Source: Endozoicomonas sp. OPT23 (GTDB lineage: Bacteria; Pseudomonadota; Gammaproteobacteria; Pseudomonadales; Endozoicomonadaceae). Taken from it: 64,000 nt of DNA. The stretch covers positions 187,410 through 251,409 of the forward strand of contig NZ_PPFD01000001.1 in NCBI RefSeq assembly GCF_009653635.1, given 5' to 3'. A model generated the notes under the pieces. The model saw only the letters and a list, made by a program, of their open reading frames with translations, made no database searches and was not told the origin of the DNA. This document shows, piece by piece, positions 16,204 through 25,789 of this stretch. Made by a program: the position numbers and the translations under genes. Positions within the stretch are counted from its first letter, which is position 1; each line of letters opens with the position of its first letter.

Positions 16204-17454
16204 TTATGCAGGCTGTTCGCTTGAGAGGACTGCTTCCTCTTCAGGATCGTCCAGCGGAATGCCTTTATTCTTGATCAATGCCAGACTGCAGACCGAAAGC
16301 ACACCGCAGGTTGCCATTACCGCAACCATCGGCATGGCTGTTCCATTGTGGAAAAATCCAACGGCGGCTGTAGACAGTGCACCAATGCCAAAACGTAAAG
16401 CACCGGCAACCGCATTGGCTGTACCTGCTGATTTTGGAAAATGCGACAGTGCCAGAGCATTAGAATTTGGGCCGGTGAAGCTCATACAGGCTACGTAGCA
16501 GACGATAGGGATCATCAAACCAATCAGTCCACCAATTTCCAATTCTGCCACAGTTAGCAAAGCCAGAGCGCTGATTGCGGCAACCGTGCAACCCGCTCGA
16601 ACGATTGAATAGAGTTCAAAACGGTTGATGATCCTGATATTGATCATATTGGTGGTCATCATTCCAAGGATGTTGATACCAAACAGTAGGCCGTAGTTTT
16701 CCGGTTTAACACCAAACAGTTCAATATATATAAACGGTGAGCCAGCAATAAAGGCAAACATGCCACCAAAGAAGAAACCGTGGCAGAGAATCAGGCCAAC
16801 CGCTTCACGGTTTTTCAGAACATTCATATAGGTTGAGCCAAGCTTATTAAGTGGCACAATCAGTTTTTTATCTTCAGTCAGTGTTTCAGGAATTCTGACG
16901 CTGGCGAGAATGAAAGCAACACCAGCCAGCAATGCAAGAAACAGGAACAGACTTTCCCAGCCGGCAAATTTCAAAATTTGTCCGCCCAGTAAAGGTGCTG
17001 CCAGAGGAGCAACCGTCATTACCATAAGAACGGATGACATCACCCTGGCGCTTTCCTTTCGTGGGAATAGGTCACGCACCATGGCTGGAATAGTGACCAT
17101 TACTGCGGCACCCGCCATAGCTTGAAGAATTCGAACAATAATCAGCTGCATGCCGGTTTCACAGAAAGCGGCCAGCGCATTGGTGATGATGTACGCGATT
17201 AACCCTGGGAACAGCACCTTTCTGCGGCCAAAACGATCAGACATTGGGCCGTAAATGAGCTGCCCAAGAGCAAAACCAATGGTGTAGGCGCTGAGTGTGA
17301 ATTGAATGGTACTCAACGGTTCGTTCATATCTCTGGCAATGGCTGGAATGGCTGGAAGATAAAGATCTATTGCCAGTGGCCCAAGGGTGGTTAATGCCCC
17401 AAGAGTTAGAATAAAGAGCAGTCGATCGCTCTTCTGATTAATGTTTATTGTCAT
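16204..17454 (-). CDS. Bcr/CflA family drug efflux transporter
   Basis: A 416-residue major facilitator protein with 12 predicted membrane helices. The first loop holds IDLYLPAIPAIARDM, followed by the MFS motif A variant YGPMSDRFGRRKVLF near residue 65 and a motif C-like APLAAPLLGGQI near residue 150. These are the marks of the Bcr/CflA group, proton-driven exporters of bicyclomycin, chloramphenicol, sulfonamides or dipeptides. The natural substrate cannot be told. It is a single gene on the reverse strand with its own terminator. Confidence 0.88.
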   Translation of the reverse strand: MTININQKSDRLLFILTLGALTTLGPLAIDLYLPAIPAIARDMNEPLSTIQFTLSAYTIGFALGQLIYGPMSDRFGRRKVLFPGLIAYIITNALAAFCETGMQLIIVRILQAMAGAAVMVTIPAMVRDLFPRKESARVMSSVLMVMTVAPLAAPLLGGQILKFAGWESLFLFLALLAGVAFILASVRIPETLTEDKKLIVPLNKLGSTYMNVLKNREAVGLILCHGFFFGGMFAFIAGSPFIYIELFGVKPENYGLLFGINILGMMTTNMINIRIINRFELYSIVRAGCTVAAISALALLTVAELEIGGLIGLMIPIVCYVACMSFTGPNSNALALSHFPKSAGTANAVAGALRFGIGALSTAAVGFFHNGTAMPMVAVMATCGVLSVCSLALIKNKGIPLDDPEEEAVLSSEQPA

Positions 17455-17722
17455 TCGAACTGCCTGAATATTTTTATCGAGTGATGATTTGAGATTCCTT
17501 CTGTCGCAGGTCTTTGGAAGACTCTGGATACGGCGCAGCTGCCGCGGTTTGTAGAAAAAGGATGCTGTCGTTTAACAGAGGAAGAACGATAGTCTAATTG
17601 TTATCGGATCTAAAAAATATTGTTGATAGTCGAATTAAAAATAACTATCTCGAGGGGCGCCTTGTGGCCACCCCTACGCTGAAAGACAATGAACGAAAGA
17701 AAACTTAAGGCATGAATAAAAA

Positions 17723-18367
17723 ATGAACGAATGGCAAGATCGTTGGCAGGAAGGGCGAATAGGTTTCCACCTTCCTGAATACAACAAGCAGCTTTTGAAG
17801 TACTGGCCTGAACTTGAAGTAAAGGAAAACAGTTCGGTCTTTGTTCCTCTGTGTGGCAAGACGCTGGACTTGGTCTGGCTGAGACAGCAGGGCAACAAGG
17901 TAACAGGGTCCGAGCTGATTGAGATGGCAGTAAAAGCCTTTTTCAACGAACAGGGTTTTGATCCTGAAGTTAAGCAACAGGGTGAGCTTAGCTACTGGAG
18001 CTACTCAGGACTGAGCCTTATTCAAGGTGATTTTTTTGCGATTCCTGATTACAGCATCGATGCTTCCGTCTTTTATGACCGTGCGGCTCTTATTGCGCTT
18101 CCGGAATCGATGAGAAAACAGTATGTGGAAAAGCTTCTTCAGGCAGCACCTGCTATCGAAAAGGGACTGCTGATTACTGTTGAGTATGAGCAGTCTCAAA
18201 TGTCTGGCCCTCCCTTCTCAGTCAGTGAAAGCGAAGTTCGTAGCCTTTACTCGAACCGGTTTGATATTAAGTTGCTTGCCCGGGAAAGAACCGATCTGTC
18301 GCCTAAAATGAAAGCGGCTGGTTTGACAGGAATGTCAGAGGTGGTTTATCAATTGGTGAGAAAGTAA
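17723..18367 (+). CDS. tpm: Thiopurine S-methyltransferase
   Basis: The 214-residue protein starts NEWQDRWQEGRIGFHLPEYN, typical of bacterial Tpm. The SAM-binding region is FVPLCGKTLDLVWL near residue 42, followed by the acidic GSELIEMAVKAFF block, and FYDRAALIALPESMR near residue 115. Members methylate thiopurines and also selenium and tellurium oxyanion metabolites, giving tellurite tolerance in Pseudomonas. Length is normal (about 215). It is a single gene; the next gene is a porin on the same strand after a 359-base gap. Confidence 0.93.
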   Translation: MNEWQDRWQEGRIGFHLPEYNKQLLKYWPELEVKENSSVFVPLCGKTLDLVWLRQQGNKVTGSELIEMAVKAFFNEQGFDPEVKQQGELSYWSYSGLSLIQGDFFAIPDYSIDASVFYDRAALIALPESMRKQYVEKLLQAAPAIEKGLLITVEYEQSQMSGPPFSVSESEVRSLYSNRFDIKLLARERTDLSPKMKAAGLTGMSEVVYQLVRK

Positions 18368-18726
18368 ATTCTCAAAACTTTGAAGTGGAATACACATTCT
18401 TTTTCTAGGAATGAGTATTCTGTTCTTCTGTAAATGTCACTAGGATTATCTTTGTGGTTAGTCGTTTAGATAATCCTCGAACGACTTCGTTCTGAACAGA
18501 TAATAAACAAGTTTACCACTTACAAGTATTCACATTAAGCTTCCGCATCCTGATTGGTAGTACTTCCTATTCCTGTCTCGCGTATATGCAAATTGTTTAT
18601 TTTATAATCAGATTTTATGCTTAAATATTTTCGCTAATAACCTATGTTGTTGTTTTTTCAAAAGTTTTACATTCTTTCACGATAACAATTTTGAACATTT
18701 TTACACCAACTACACATAGGTTTTTA
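18368..18726. other. Gene-free stretch upstream of the Tsx-like porin
   Basis: This gap is AT-rich towards its 3' side and probably holds the porin promoter. An inverted repeat AGGATTATCT (18442-18451) and AGATAATCCT (18468-18477) lies near the tpm end, spacing 16, and may terminate tpm. I see no coding sequence. Confidence 0.45.
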
Positions 18727-19560
18727 ATGAAGCTATTAACAAAAATCGCATCTGCTGCTGCGTTGACTGCCTGCTCTTTCGGAGCAATGGCTGCTGACTA
18801 CACCGACGGTGATATCCACAAAAACGATTACAAGTGGATGCAGTTTAACCTGATGTACGCTTTTGATGAGCTGCCAGGTGGAGCATTTGGTTCCGGTGAC
18901 CACTCTTCCAACCATGACTACCTAGAAATGGAATTTGGCGGACGTTCCGGAGCTCTGGATTTATACGGTTACCTGGACGTATTCAACCTGAGCAACAGTG
19001 ATAGCAGTGATAAAGATGGCTTCGACAAAATGTTTCTGAAGCTGGCACCACGCCTGTCTCTGGATGCAGTAACAGGTAAGGATCTGTCTTTTGGTCCTGT
19101 TAAAGAAGTGTATTTCTCTACTCTGCTGAACTACGGTGGTGGTAAGAGTGCTGACGGTGATCACGTTGAAAACTTCTTCTACGGTGTTGGTGCGGACGTA
19201 GAAGTGCCATGGTTGGGTAAAGTGGGCATGAACCTGTACTCACTATACGATATGAATGCCAAGAAGAATGATGGTTATCAGTTCTCTGCTAACTGGTTCA
19301 AGCCTTTCTACTTCTTTGAGAACGGTAGCTTCCTGAGCTATCAAGGTTATGTTGACTACCAGTGGGGTGTTGACAAAATTGAAGGCGTTAAGACCGATAA
19401 GGGTGGTGCTACATTCCACGGTTTGTACTGGCACTCCGAGCGTTACGCTCTGGGCTACGGCATGAAACTGTTCAAAGATGTTTATGCTCTGGACAACAAC
19501 GAAGCATTTGCTCGTACCACCGGTCTAGGCCACTACATTGCAGCTACCTATAAGTTCTAA
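18727..19560 (+). CDS. Tsx/OmpK family nucleoside-specific outer-membrane channel
   Basis: The 277-residue precursor has a signal peptide (MKLLTKIASAAALTACSFG then AMAAD) and a beta-barrel pattern ending in the outer-membrane signature YIAATYKF with a C-terminal Phe. The start of the mature part (DIHKNDYKWMQFNLMYAFDEL) and the GYGMKLFKDVY strand match what I know of the Tsx/OmpK nucleoside channels. I chose the ATG at 18727 because it starts the signal peptide. It could work with the nucleotide transporter 8 kb away in scavenging nucleosides, but that is only inference. A strong terminator follows. Confidence 0.82.
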   Translation: MKLLTKIASAAALTACSFGAMAADYTDGDIHKNDYKWMQFNLMYAFDELPGGAFGSGDHSSNHDYLEMEFGGRSGALDLYGYLDVFNLSNSDSSDKDGFDKMFLKLAPRLSLDAVTGKDLSFGPVKEVYFSTLLNYGGGKSADGDHVENFFYGVGADVEVPWLGKVGMNLYSLYDMNAKKNDGYQFSANWFKPFYFFENGSFLSYQGYVDYQWGVDKIEGVKTDKGGATFHGLYWHSERYALGYGMKLFKDVYALDNNEAFARTTGLGHYIAATYKF

Positions 19561-19580
19561 TAAAACTTTTTAGCTGATTG

Positions 19581-19617
19581 AAAAAAACCGCTGCCTTTCG
19601 AGGCTGCGGTTTTTTTT
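19581..19617 (+). terminator. Rho-independent terminator of the Tsx-like gene
   Basis: An A-run then CCGC and GCC pair with GGC and GCGG (one T/T mismatch) followed by eight T. It lies 20 bases after the stop. Confidence 0.85.
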
Positions 19618-19762
19618 ATGCCGGCCAAAAATGGGCTTATGACAATGTGACTCTAGTTCTGAGAAAGTCTCGGATCTTGTCGATAGAAGCGAGCAAGTTT
19701 TTAAAAATGTCTGGACTGAACTACTTTTAATGACCGAATTAATTGAATGTTAGTTTATCTAT

Positions 19763-21265
19763 ATGTTGCAAGCCTTCCGCTCTGTTTTATGGGTTTTCAT
19801 ATTTAATATTGCCGTTGTAAGTCTTGAGGTTGGAGCATTTGGCTCTGGTGTTGAGTTTGCAGGCCTGCCCCAGTTGCCAATCATGGAACCATCCAGCGAT
19901 CTTGAAGGAGAAAGCTATTTTCAAAAGGCAATGAATAGGTACAGGCAGGATCATTATAATTACTGGGGGACTCAAAGGCATACACAAACCGATCGAGTAG
20001 AGCATCCGTACTCCAGAGGTGGGGGAAGAAGTCCATTACTTCTCAGTGGGAGTGTAGCTTTAAGGAGTCATGGGCATGGTGGAGCTGCATCATCAACTTC
20101 AACGGCCTCTTCTGGTTCTTCAGATGGTTCATCTGGTCAGTCGGCTCAATCAGGCTCACCCAGTGATCTGAAGCGACTGGCAATGAGAGCCGTGGTGAAA
20201 AACCTGGCTACCCGCCAGGAAGCTGCTCAATACTTATTACAGCTCATTGATACCAGAGAAGGTTTGCCTGCAACATTAAAGGCTCTTTATATGTTTGAAG
20301 AAGAGTTGGGTTATCTGAAAGCCGGATGGAGTGACCCTCAAGCCTTGGAATGGCTCTCTTTTGATGATCCAGGCAGCGACAAAAAGTACACAGCTGTTAT
20401 TAATCATGTCCGTACCGAATACTCAAAAAGTCATTTGCACGGAAAGTCTGAACCAGATAAAACCAAATGTGTGCTGTGTGCAGAGTATAATGTTGAGCAG
20501 GCCGGACATGAACAAAAGCAGTACCTGCGTGTTTATCACTTTGATCTCAATGGTGTTCGGTACTTTATACAAGCTCCCCCCTTTCCTTACCAGCCTCTCC
20601 ACTTTGTCCTGATCGAACATGCGCACACCCCCATGCACCTCGATCATCATTCACTGTTGTCTGCGCTGGAGTTTCTTGACAGGGCACCTGAATTTTCCCT
20701 TTGTTCTAACTCTGATATTGCAGGGGCTGGTTCGACAGTTCCTGCACACCATCACTTCCAGATTCTTCACGACTTCAAACCGGCAGTGACCAGAAGCAAC
20801 GTGAAGGAAGGCTTTCAACAATCGAATGGGATTTTGACGGTGTCTCAAATGGATTATCCGCTGGCAACCATCAGGCTGGAAAGCTCTGACAGAGAGGAAA
20901 TAGCTCGAGCTGTAGCGCATGTTATTAAAAACTGGAAGCAAAGAAATGAGCCCAGGTATACCGTCAATTTTGTTGCCCGAAAGGAAAATGATGACTATCG
21001 GGTATGGGTTATGTTTCGGGATCTAAGCCTGAAGCCTCCAGAGTCATTCAGGAAAGTGAAACCTGAGAATATGGGCTTTATCGAAGCCGCAGGGCACCTT
21101 TTGTTATCAACACCTGCCGATGCAACGATTGAAGAAACACTGGCAAATAATCACTACATGGTGGAGTTGATCGAGGAGGCTCTGAGCTCTATAAGTCCTG
21201 ATGCTTTTATAGATGAAGCTATTTTCTGGGAGTTAGTAACTTTATATTTTGTGCGTGGTTTATAA
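19763..21265 (+). CDS. Exported HIT/GalT-superfamily-like protein
   Basis: This 500-residue protein begins with a likely signal peptide (hydrophobic residues 6-25, MLQAFRSVLWVFIFNIAVVS). A Ser/Gly-rich linker follows at about 110-135. A helical region lies at about 140-225. The C-terminal half resembles the GDP-sugar phosphorylase / DUF4922 branch of the HIT superfamily: a CVLC pair near 237, PLHFVLIEHAHTPMH near 280 and SNSDIAGAGSTVPAHHHFQ near 318-336, where the histidines would form the nucleotidyl active site. An exported enzyme of this fold is unusual. The ribosome site is weak. Function is unknown; fold assignment is by motif only. Confidence 0.6.
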   Translation: MLQAFRSVLWVFIFNIAVVSLEVGAFGSGVEFAGLPQLPIMEPSSDLEGESYFQKAMNRYRQDHYNYWGTQRHTQTDRVEHPYSRGGGRSPLLLSGSVALRSHGHGGAASSTSTASSGSSDGSSGQSAQSGSPSDLKRLAMRAVVKNLATRQEAAQYLLQLIDTREGLPATLKALYMFEEELGYLKAGWSDPQALEWLSFDDPGSDKKYTAVINHVRTEYSKSHLHGKSEPDKTKCVLCAEYNVEQAGHEQKQYLRVYHFDLNGVRYFIQAPPFPYQPLHFVLIEHAHTPMHLDHHSLLSALEFLDRAPEFSLCSNSDIAGAGSTVPAHHHFQILHDFKPAVTRSNVKEGFQQSNGILTVSQMDYPLATIRLESSDREEIARAVAHVIKNWKQRNEPRYTVNFVARKENDDYRVWVMFRDLSLKPPESFRKVKPENMGFIEAAGHLLLSTPADATIEETLANNHYMVELIEEALSSISPDAFIDEAIFWELVTLYFVRGL

Positions 21266-21288
21266 ACAGGCCGTATGAGTTGAAACTA

Positions 21289-21307
21289 CTGCCGGAGAAC
21301 CCGGCAG
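21289..21307. terminator. Hairpin between convergent genes
   Basis: CTGCCGG and CCGGCAG form a perfect 7-bp stem with a 5-base loop between the 3' ends of the HIT-like and coiled-coil genes. No good T-run on either side. Confidence 0.4.
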
Positions 21308-21336
21308 CCAAATGTTGTTCAATTCAAGGTGTCTGA

Positions 21337-23250
21337 CTAATCTGGGGAACTATCGAGGTGAGCCAGTACATCATCAATATCTCCCCTAAAGCCCGCTTTG
21401 TTTAGTCGGCTTAAGAGTTCGGTGAGCTGTTCCTGAGCCTTAGTGAGCTTTGTCAGTTCACCAGCTATGTCTTCGGTAGAAACGGTATGGGCGTCAGCGC
21501 CATTGCCAAACGCGCCTTTCATAAGTTCCTGGCCAATTTGAGCATACTCTTTCTGCTTAGATAGAAGATGTATCAGTTGGCTCTGGTCGATTTGTTTTCC
21601 TGGCATTTCCAACGCTTCTGGTGACACTAGCTGCTGTAATTGAGCGTATAGACCTTCAAGTTCTTTTCCAAGCTTACGTCTCTCTTCATCAGTTCTGTTC
21701 CATTGTTGTTCTAATCCAGAAACAGTTTCCTCCTGATTATCCTTTTCGATAGAAAAATCATCTAACTGCTTTTGAGCTATTTTGAGTTTTTTATCTAACT
21801 GATCGCGGCTGGTTCTAAGATTTCCCAGTTCTTGCTTAACATCTTTGAGCTCATTTCTTACGGAAGTATTTTCTTCATTTAAAAGAGTAAGCTGCTGCTT
21901 TAATTTTTTATTTTCTTCCTGCTCTTCACTAAGGCGATTAACAACTCGATCTTTCCCATCAAGGGCTTCTACTATCTCTGTTTTTTCTTTCTGAAGACTA
22001 TTTACTTGTTCTTCCAGCTCTGTGACTTTGCTTTCTTTGAGTTGAAGCTGTTCTGCAGTGTCTACCAGCTTTTTCTTGATGCCGTCTCTTTCTTCTGTTA
22101 ATGGCTCTACTGTATCTTCGAGTCTACGCAACTCATCCTTTTTAAGCGTGAGCTGTTGCTGAGCCTCTTCAAGTTCCGCTTTTAAAGAGTCGTCATAGTC
22201 TGAAAAGGACCCAGATCTGGATAAATCAAATGCACCGCTATCGCTGTCTGAATCATAGTCTTGTGGCTGAGATAGTTCATCAAATAAAGTACGAGGGACT
22301 CCCTCTTGTGGAGTAATACCGATTCTGGGGTCAGGGGCATTAGTTGTAACAGTCTGAGAAGAAGTGGATGCGGTTTCTGGTACAGCTTGCTTAAGTCTGG
22401 TCTGCAGTTTTTGAATTTCATCTTCTTTACTAGAGAGTTCAGCTCTCAGGCTATTTACTTCTTTCTCTTTTTCAGAGGTGTTTTCTTGCAGCCTTTTTAT
22501 TGTTGTATCTTGTGCAGAGAACTTAGTAAGTGATTTTTGTTGTCTTTCTAACTCAGCAAGGCTGGAGTCCAGCCTGGTCTTTAGCTCTTCTTTGTCATCC
22601 AGCGCTTTATCATATTGATTGCTCAGTTCATTTAGCTGGGTTTCAAGCTCTTTGATTTTTATGCTCTCTTTAGCTCTCTGTTGACCTTTCTTATCTACAG
22701 TTTTCTGCTTGGTTCTTACCTGCCTTTCAAGATCTTTTATTGTAGTACGCAAGGTTGCAATATCGAACTGGCTTACCTGCTCTTTCTGTTGTGAAATCAT
22801 AAGCCGTTTATTGGCAGTTATTACCTGCTTCCCTAATGCCCGAATATCTTCCTCCTGCTGTGGATTGACCGGTACCGGTTCATTACTTACCTCCCTACTG
22901 CCAGTCCAGTAGTCATAAGCAATCTTGCCACTAATCCCCAAGCCAACCCCAACCCCAGTCAATCCCAGTACTGGCCAAGTCATCACACCAACTGCTGATA
23001 CAGCGCCAACTTTAAAGGTTGTCTTGAGAAAAGAATCTGAGTTACTTGTACTTGATACTTTCCGTTTTTCGAGAGCGGTAGTTGGAAGCTTTGAAGGACT
23101 GGACTGGGAAGGCATGTAGCCTTCAGTCACACTGGCTTCCTGAATGCGACCATCATGACTGGTTTCTGACGTTATATTATTATTACTATCAATAGGCCTG
23201 CTCTGGTCACTGTTTCCTGTCACTGGTCTGTGACTATTCATCGGTTCCAT
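21337..23250 (-). CDS. Large coiled-coil protein with an N-terminal hydrophobic hairpin
   Basis: The 637-residue product has a polar Ser/Pro/Asn-rich N-terminus (1-75), two closely spaced glycine-rich hydrophobic segments (about 79-112, including GVMTWPVLGLTGVGVGLGI), then a long charged coiled coil rich in Lys, Gln and Glu from about 130 to 580, broken by an acidic Ser/Asp region near 315-350. I know no family for it. The layout (disordered head, hydrophobic hairpin, coiled-coil body) resembles secreted membrane-inserting proteins of intracellular bacteria, but could equally be a cytoskeletal or envelope-associated filament. The ATG at 23250 has a GGGG seven bases upstream; a TTG at 23262 is the alternative. 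Confidence 0.7.
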   Translation of the reverse strand: MEPMNSHRPVTGNSDQSRPIDSNNNITSETSHDGRIQEASVTEGYMPSQSSPSKLPTTALEKRKVSSTSNSDSFLKTTFKVGAVSAVGVMTWPVLGLTGVGVGLGISGKIAYDYWTGSREVSNEPVPVNPQQEEDIRALGKQVITANKRLMISQQKEQVSQFDIATLRTTIKDLERQVRTKQKTVDKKGQQRAKESIKIKELETQLNELSNQYDKALDDKEELKTRLDSSLAELERQQKSLTKFSAQDTTIKRLQENTSEKEKEVNSLRAELSSKEDEIQKLQTRLKQAVPETASTSSQTVTTNAPDPRIGITPQEGVPRTLFDELSQPQDYDSDSDSGAFDLSRSGSFSDYDDSLKAELEEAQQQLTLKKDELRRLEDTVEPLTEERDGIKKKLVDTAEQLQLKESKVTELEEQVNSLQKEKTEIVEALDGKDRVVNRLSEEQEENKKLKQQLTLLNEENTSVRNELKDVKQELGNLRTSRDQLDKKLKIAQKQLDDFSIEKDNQEETVSGLEQQWNRTDEERRKLGKELEGLYAQLQQLVSPEALEMPGKQIDQSQLIHLLSKQKEYAQIGQELMKGAFGNGADAHTVSTEDIAGELTKLTKAQEQLTELLSRLNKAGFRGDIDDVLAHLDSSPD

Positions 23251-23339
23251 TTTTATCCCCAATATCCCTGCTGGTCATATCATTAGACTCAGAGTAGCTT
23301 CAGGGTGGACAGGGCTGGCTTTTGTCGCATCCAGACATT

Positions 23340-23368
23340 AAAAAACCCGACACAAGGTCGGGTTTTTT
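23340..23368. terminator. Rho-independent terminator of tkt
   Basis: AAAAAACCCGAC pairs with GTCGGGTTTTTT around a short loop, giving a near-perfect bidirectional terminator 43 bases after the tkt stop. Confidence 0.9.
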
Positions 23369-23410
23369 GATCGATTAAGAACCAAAGCTCTTATTAATCA
23401 ATGGTTCTGA

Positions 23411-25408
23411 TTAACCAATCACTTCTTCAGCAGCAGCAACGATGTTTTCTACTGTAAATCCGAAGAATGGGAAGAGGTCGCTTGCTGGCGCAGACTCACC
23501 GAAGGTGGTCATACCGATTACACGACCGTCCAGGCCAACGTACTTGTACCAGAAGTCAGCAGCCAGAGCTTCAACAGCTACACGTGCTGGAACGTCCAGA
23601 GGCAGTACAGACTGCTTGTATTCAGCGTCCTGAGCATCAAATACGTCAGTAGAAGGCATGGAAACAACGCGAACCTTACGGCCCTTGCTTTCCAGTTCTG
23701 CTGCAGCGTTCATGGTCAGTTCAACTTCGGAACCGGTCGCCATCAGGATCACTTCAGGAGTGCCTTCGCTGTCCTTCAGGATGTAACCACCGCGAGCGAT
23801 GTTAGCTACCTGCTCTTCGGTACGATCCATGTGCTTCAAGTTCTGACGGGAGAATACCAGGGCAGAAGGACCGTCTTCACGCTGGATAGCGTGCTTCCAG
23901 GAAACAGCAGACTCAACGGTGTCGCATGGACGCCATGCGTTCACTCCAGGAGTCAGACGCAGGCTGGCCATCTGCTCAACAGGCTGGTGAGTTGGGCCGT
24001 CTTCACCCAGACCGATAGAGTCGTGTGTGTAAACGAAGATGCTGCGCTGCTTCATGATGGAAGCCATACGTACGGCGTTGCACGCATATTCCATGAAGAC
24101 CATGAAGGTTGCACCGTAAGGTACAAAACCGCCGTGCAGAGCAATACCGTTCATCATGGCGCTCATGCCGAACTCACGCACACCGTAGAACATGTAGTTG
24201 CCAGCAGGATCATCCTTGCTGACACCCTTGGAACCGCTCCAGATGGTCAGGTTGGAACCGGCCAGGTCAGCAGAGCCGCCCATCAGTTCAGGCAGCATAG
24301 GGCCGAAGGCTTCCAGAGTGTTCTGGGACGCTTTACGGGAAGCGACGGTAACGCCTTCTTCCTGCAGAGACTTGATATAAACCTGAGACTTGGCATCAAA
24401 GTCAGCTGGCAGATCACCTTTCTGGCGACGTACAAATTCAGCGGCCAGTTCAGGGTAAGCAGCCTTGTAAGCTTCGAACTTTTCGTTCCATGCAGCTTCT
24501 TTGGCAGCGCCGGCTTCTTTCGCATCCCATTTGCTGTAAATGTCAGCAGGAACTTCGAAAGGACCGTGAGTCCAACCCAGACGTTCGCGGGTCAGTTTGA
24601 TTTCTTCATCACCCAGAGGTGCGCCGTGACAGTCTTCCTTGCCTTCCTTGTTAGGAGAGCCGAAGCCGATCACAGTCTTGCAGCAGATCAGGGTTGGTCT
24701 GTCAGTTTCAGCTTTAGCAGCAGCGATAGCCACCTGCAGAGCTTCAGGATCGTGACCGTCAACCGCTGGAACTACGTGCCAGTTGTAAGCTTCAAAACGC
24801 TTCACTGTGTCATCAGTGAACCAGCCTTCAACTTCACCATCGATGGAGATGCCGTTGTCGTCGTAGAAGGCAATTAGCTTGCCCAGACCCAGAGTACCGG
24901 CCAGGGAGCAAACTTCGTGGGAGATACCTTCCATCATGCAACCATCACCCAGGAACGCGTAGGTGTGGTGGTTAACGATGTCATGGCCTTCACGGTTGAA
25001 CTGGCCAGCCAGGGCTTTTTCAGCAGTAGCGAAGCCGACAGCGTTGGCAATACCCTGGCCCAGAGGACCAGTAGTGGTTTCGATGCCTGGCGCATAGCCG
25101 TATTCAGGGTGACCTGCGGTCTTGGAGTGCAGCTGACGGAAGTTCTTCAGATCTTCGATAGAGAGATCGTAACCGCTCAGGTGCAGCAGGGAGTAAAGCA
25201 ACATGGAACCGTGGCCGTTGGACAGCACGAAGCGGTCACGGTCAGCCCATTCAGGGTTGCCTGGATTGTGGTTCAGGTGGCCGCGCCACAGTACTTCGGC
25301 GATATCAGCCATACCCATTGGGGCACCCGGGTGACCGGATTTGGCTTTCTGTACTGCGTCCATGCTAAGGGCACGGATAGCGTTGGCTAACTCACGACGA
25401 GAGGACAT
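23411..25408 (-). CDS. tkt: Transketolase
   Basis: Transketolase moves two-carbon units between pentose-phosphate pathway sugars using thiamine diphosphate and Mg. From the ATG at 25408 the product is 665 residues, the normal length, starting [18 protein letters not shown]. Landmarks are [34 protein letters not shown], the ThDP motif [18 protein letters not shown] near residue 155, the [11 protein letters not shown] segment, [18 protein letters not shown] near residue 475 and a C-terminal domain ending in [14 protein letters not shown] longer reading to 25549 would add 47 unconserved residues. A terminator follows. In Pseudomonas it lies close to epd-pgk and metK; here accessory genes separate them. 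Confidence 0.97.
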   Translation of the reverse strand: MSSRRELANAIRALSMDAVQKAKSGHPGAPMGMADIAEVLWRGHLNHNPGNPEWADRDRFVLSNGHGSMLLYSLLHLSGYDLSIEDLKNFRQLHSKTAGHPEYGYAPGIETTTGPLGQGIANAVGFATAEKALAGQFNREGHDIVNHHTYAFLGDGCMMEGISHEVCSLAGTLGLGKLIAFYDDNGISIDGEVEGWFTDDTVKRFEAYNWHVVPAVDGHDPEALQVAIAAAKAETDRPTLICCKTVIGFGSPNKEGKEDCHGAPLGDEEIKLTRERLGWTHGPFEVPADIYSKWDAKEAGAAKEAAWNEKFEAYKAAYPELAAEFVRRQKGDLPADFDAKSQVYIKSLQEEGVTVASRKASQNTLEAFGPMLPELMGGSADLAGSNLTIWSGSKGVSKDDPAGNYMFYGVREFGMSAMMNGIALHGGFVPYGATFMVFMEYACNAVRMASIMKQRSIFVYTHDSIGLGEDGPTHQPVEQMASLRLTPGVNAWRPCDTVESAVSWKHAIQREDGPSALVFSRQNLKHMDRTEEQVANIARGGYILKDSEGTPEVILMATGSEVELTMNAAAELESKGRKVRVVSMPSTDVFDAQDAEYKQSVLPLDVPARVAVEALAADFWYKYVGLDGRVIGMTTFGESAPASDLFPFFGFTVENIVAAAEEVIG

Positions 25409-25789
25409 AGAACTCAGGGCTCCTGATGATCGTGTCGGTAAAAGTGCGGGTATTCTAATCGGTCTGGGTAAAAACTGAAATCGGAATATCCACATATCAC
25501 TGCTATGTATAGCCTTGATACCCATCGTTTGGGAGGCAGGTTGGGACAAATTTGTGAATCGTACGTCAGTTCCTTATGGAAAAACTGTTAATTTCTGAAC
25601 CGATGCGGTGGTTTTGATGCTTTTTCCTGTCATCAATGTTCATATCTGTAACAGGTTTTCCGATTCAGCACTTTTTTTGGCTTATATGCTACAGGTTGGT
25701 ATTTGCTACAGATAACCCATTAAATATGAAACCATGGTCTGTTTTTAATCGTATATTTTTAAATACCCACAAAAAAGTAGAGAGAAGTC
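25409..25789. other. Gene-free divergent region between tkt and the DUF547 gene
   Basis: This 381-bp region should hold both divergent promoters. It is AT-rich with several T-runs. I see no palindrome stronger than chance, no RNA gene and no coding sequence. Confidence 0.4.

Noticed and set aside
23831-24877. 348-codon forward open frame
   Set aside because: It is antisense to conserved transketolase sequence and is a shadow of codon bias.
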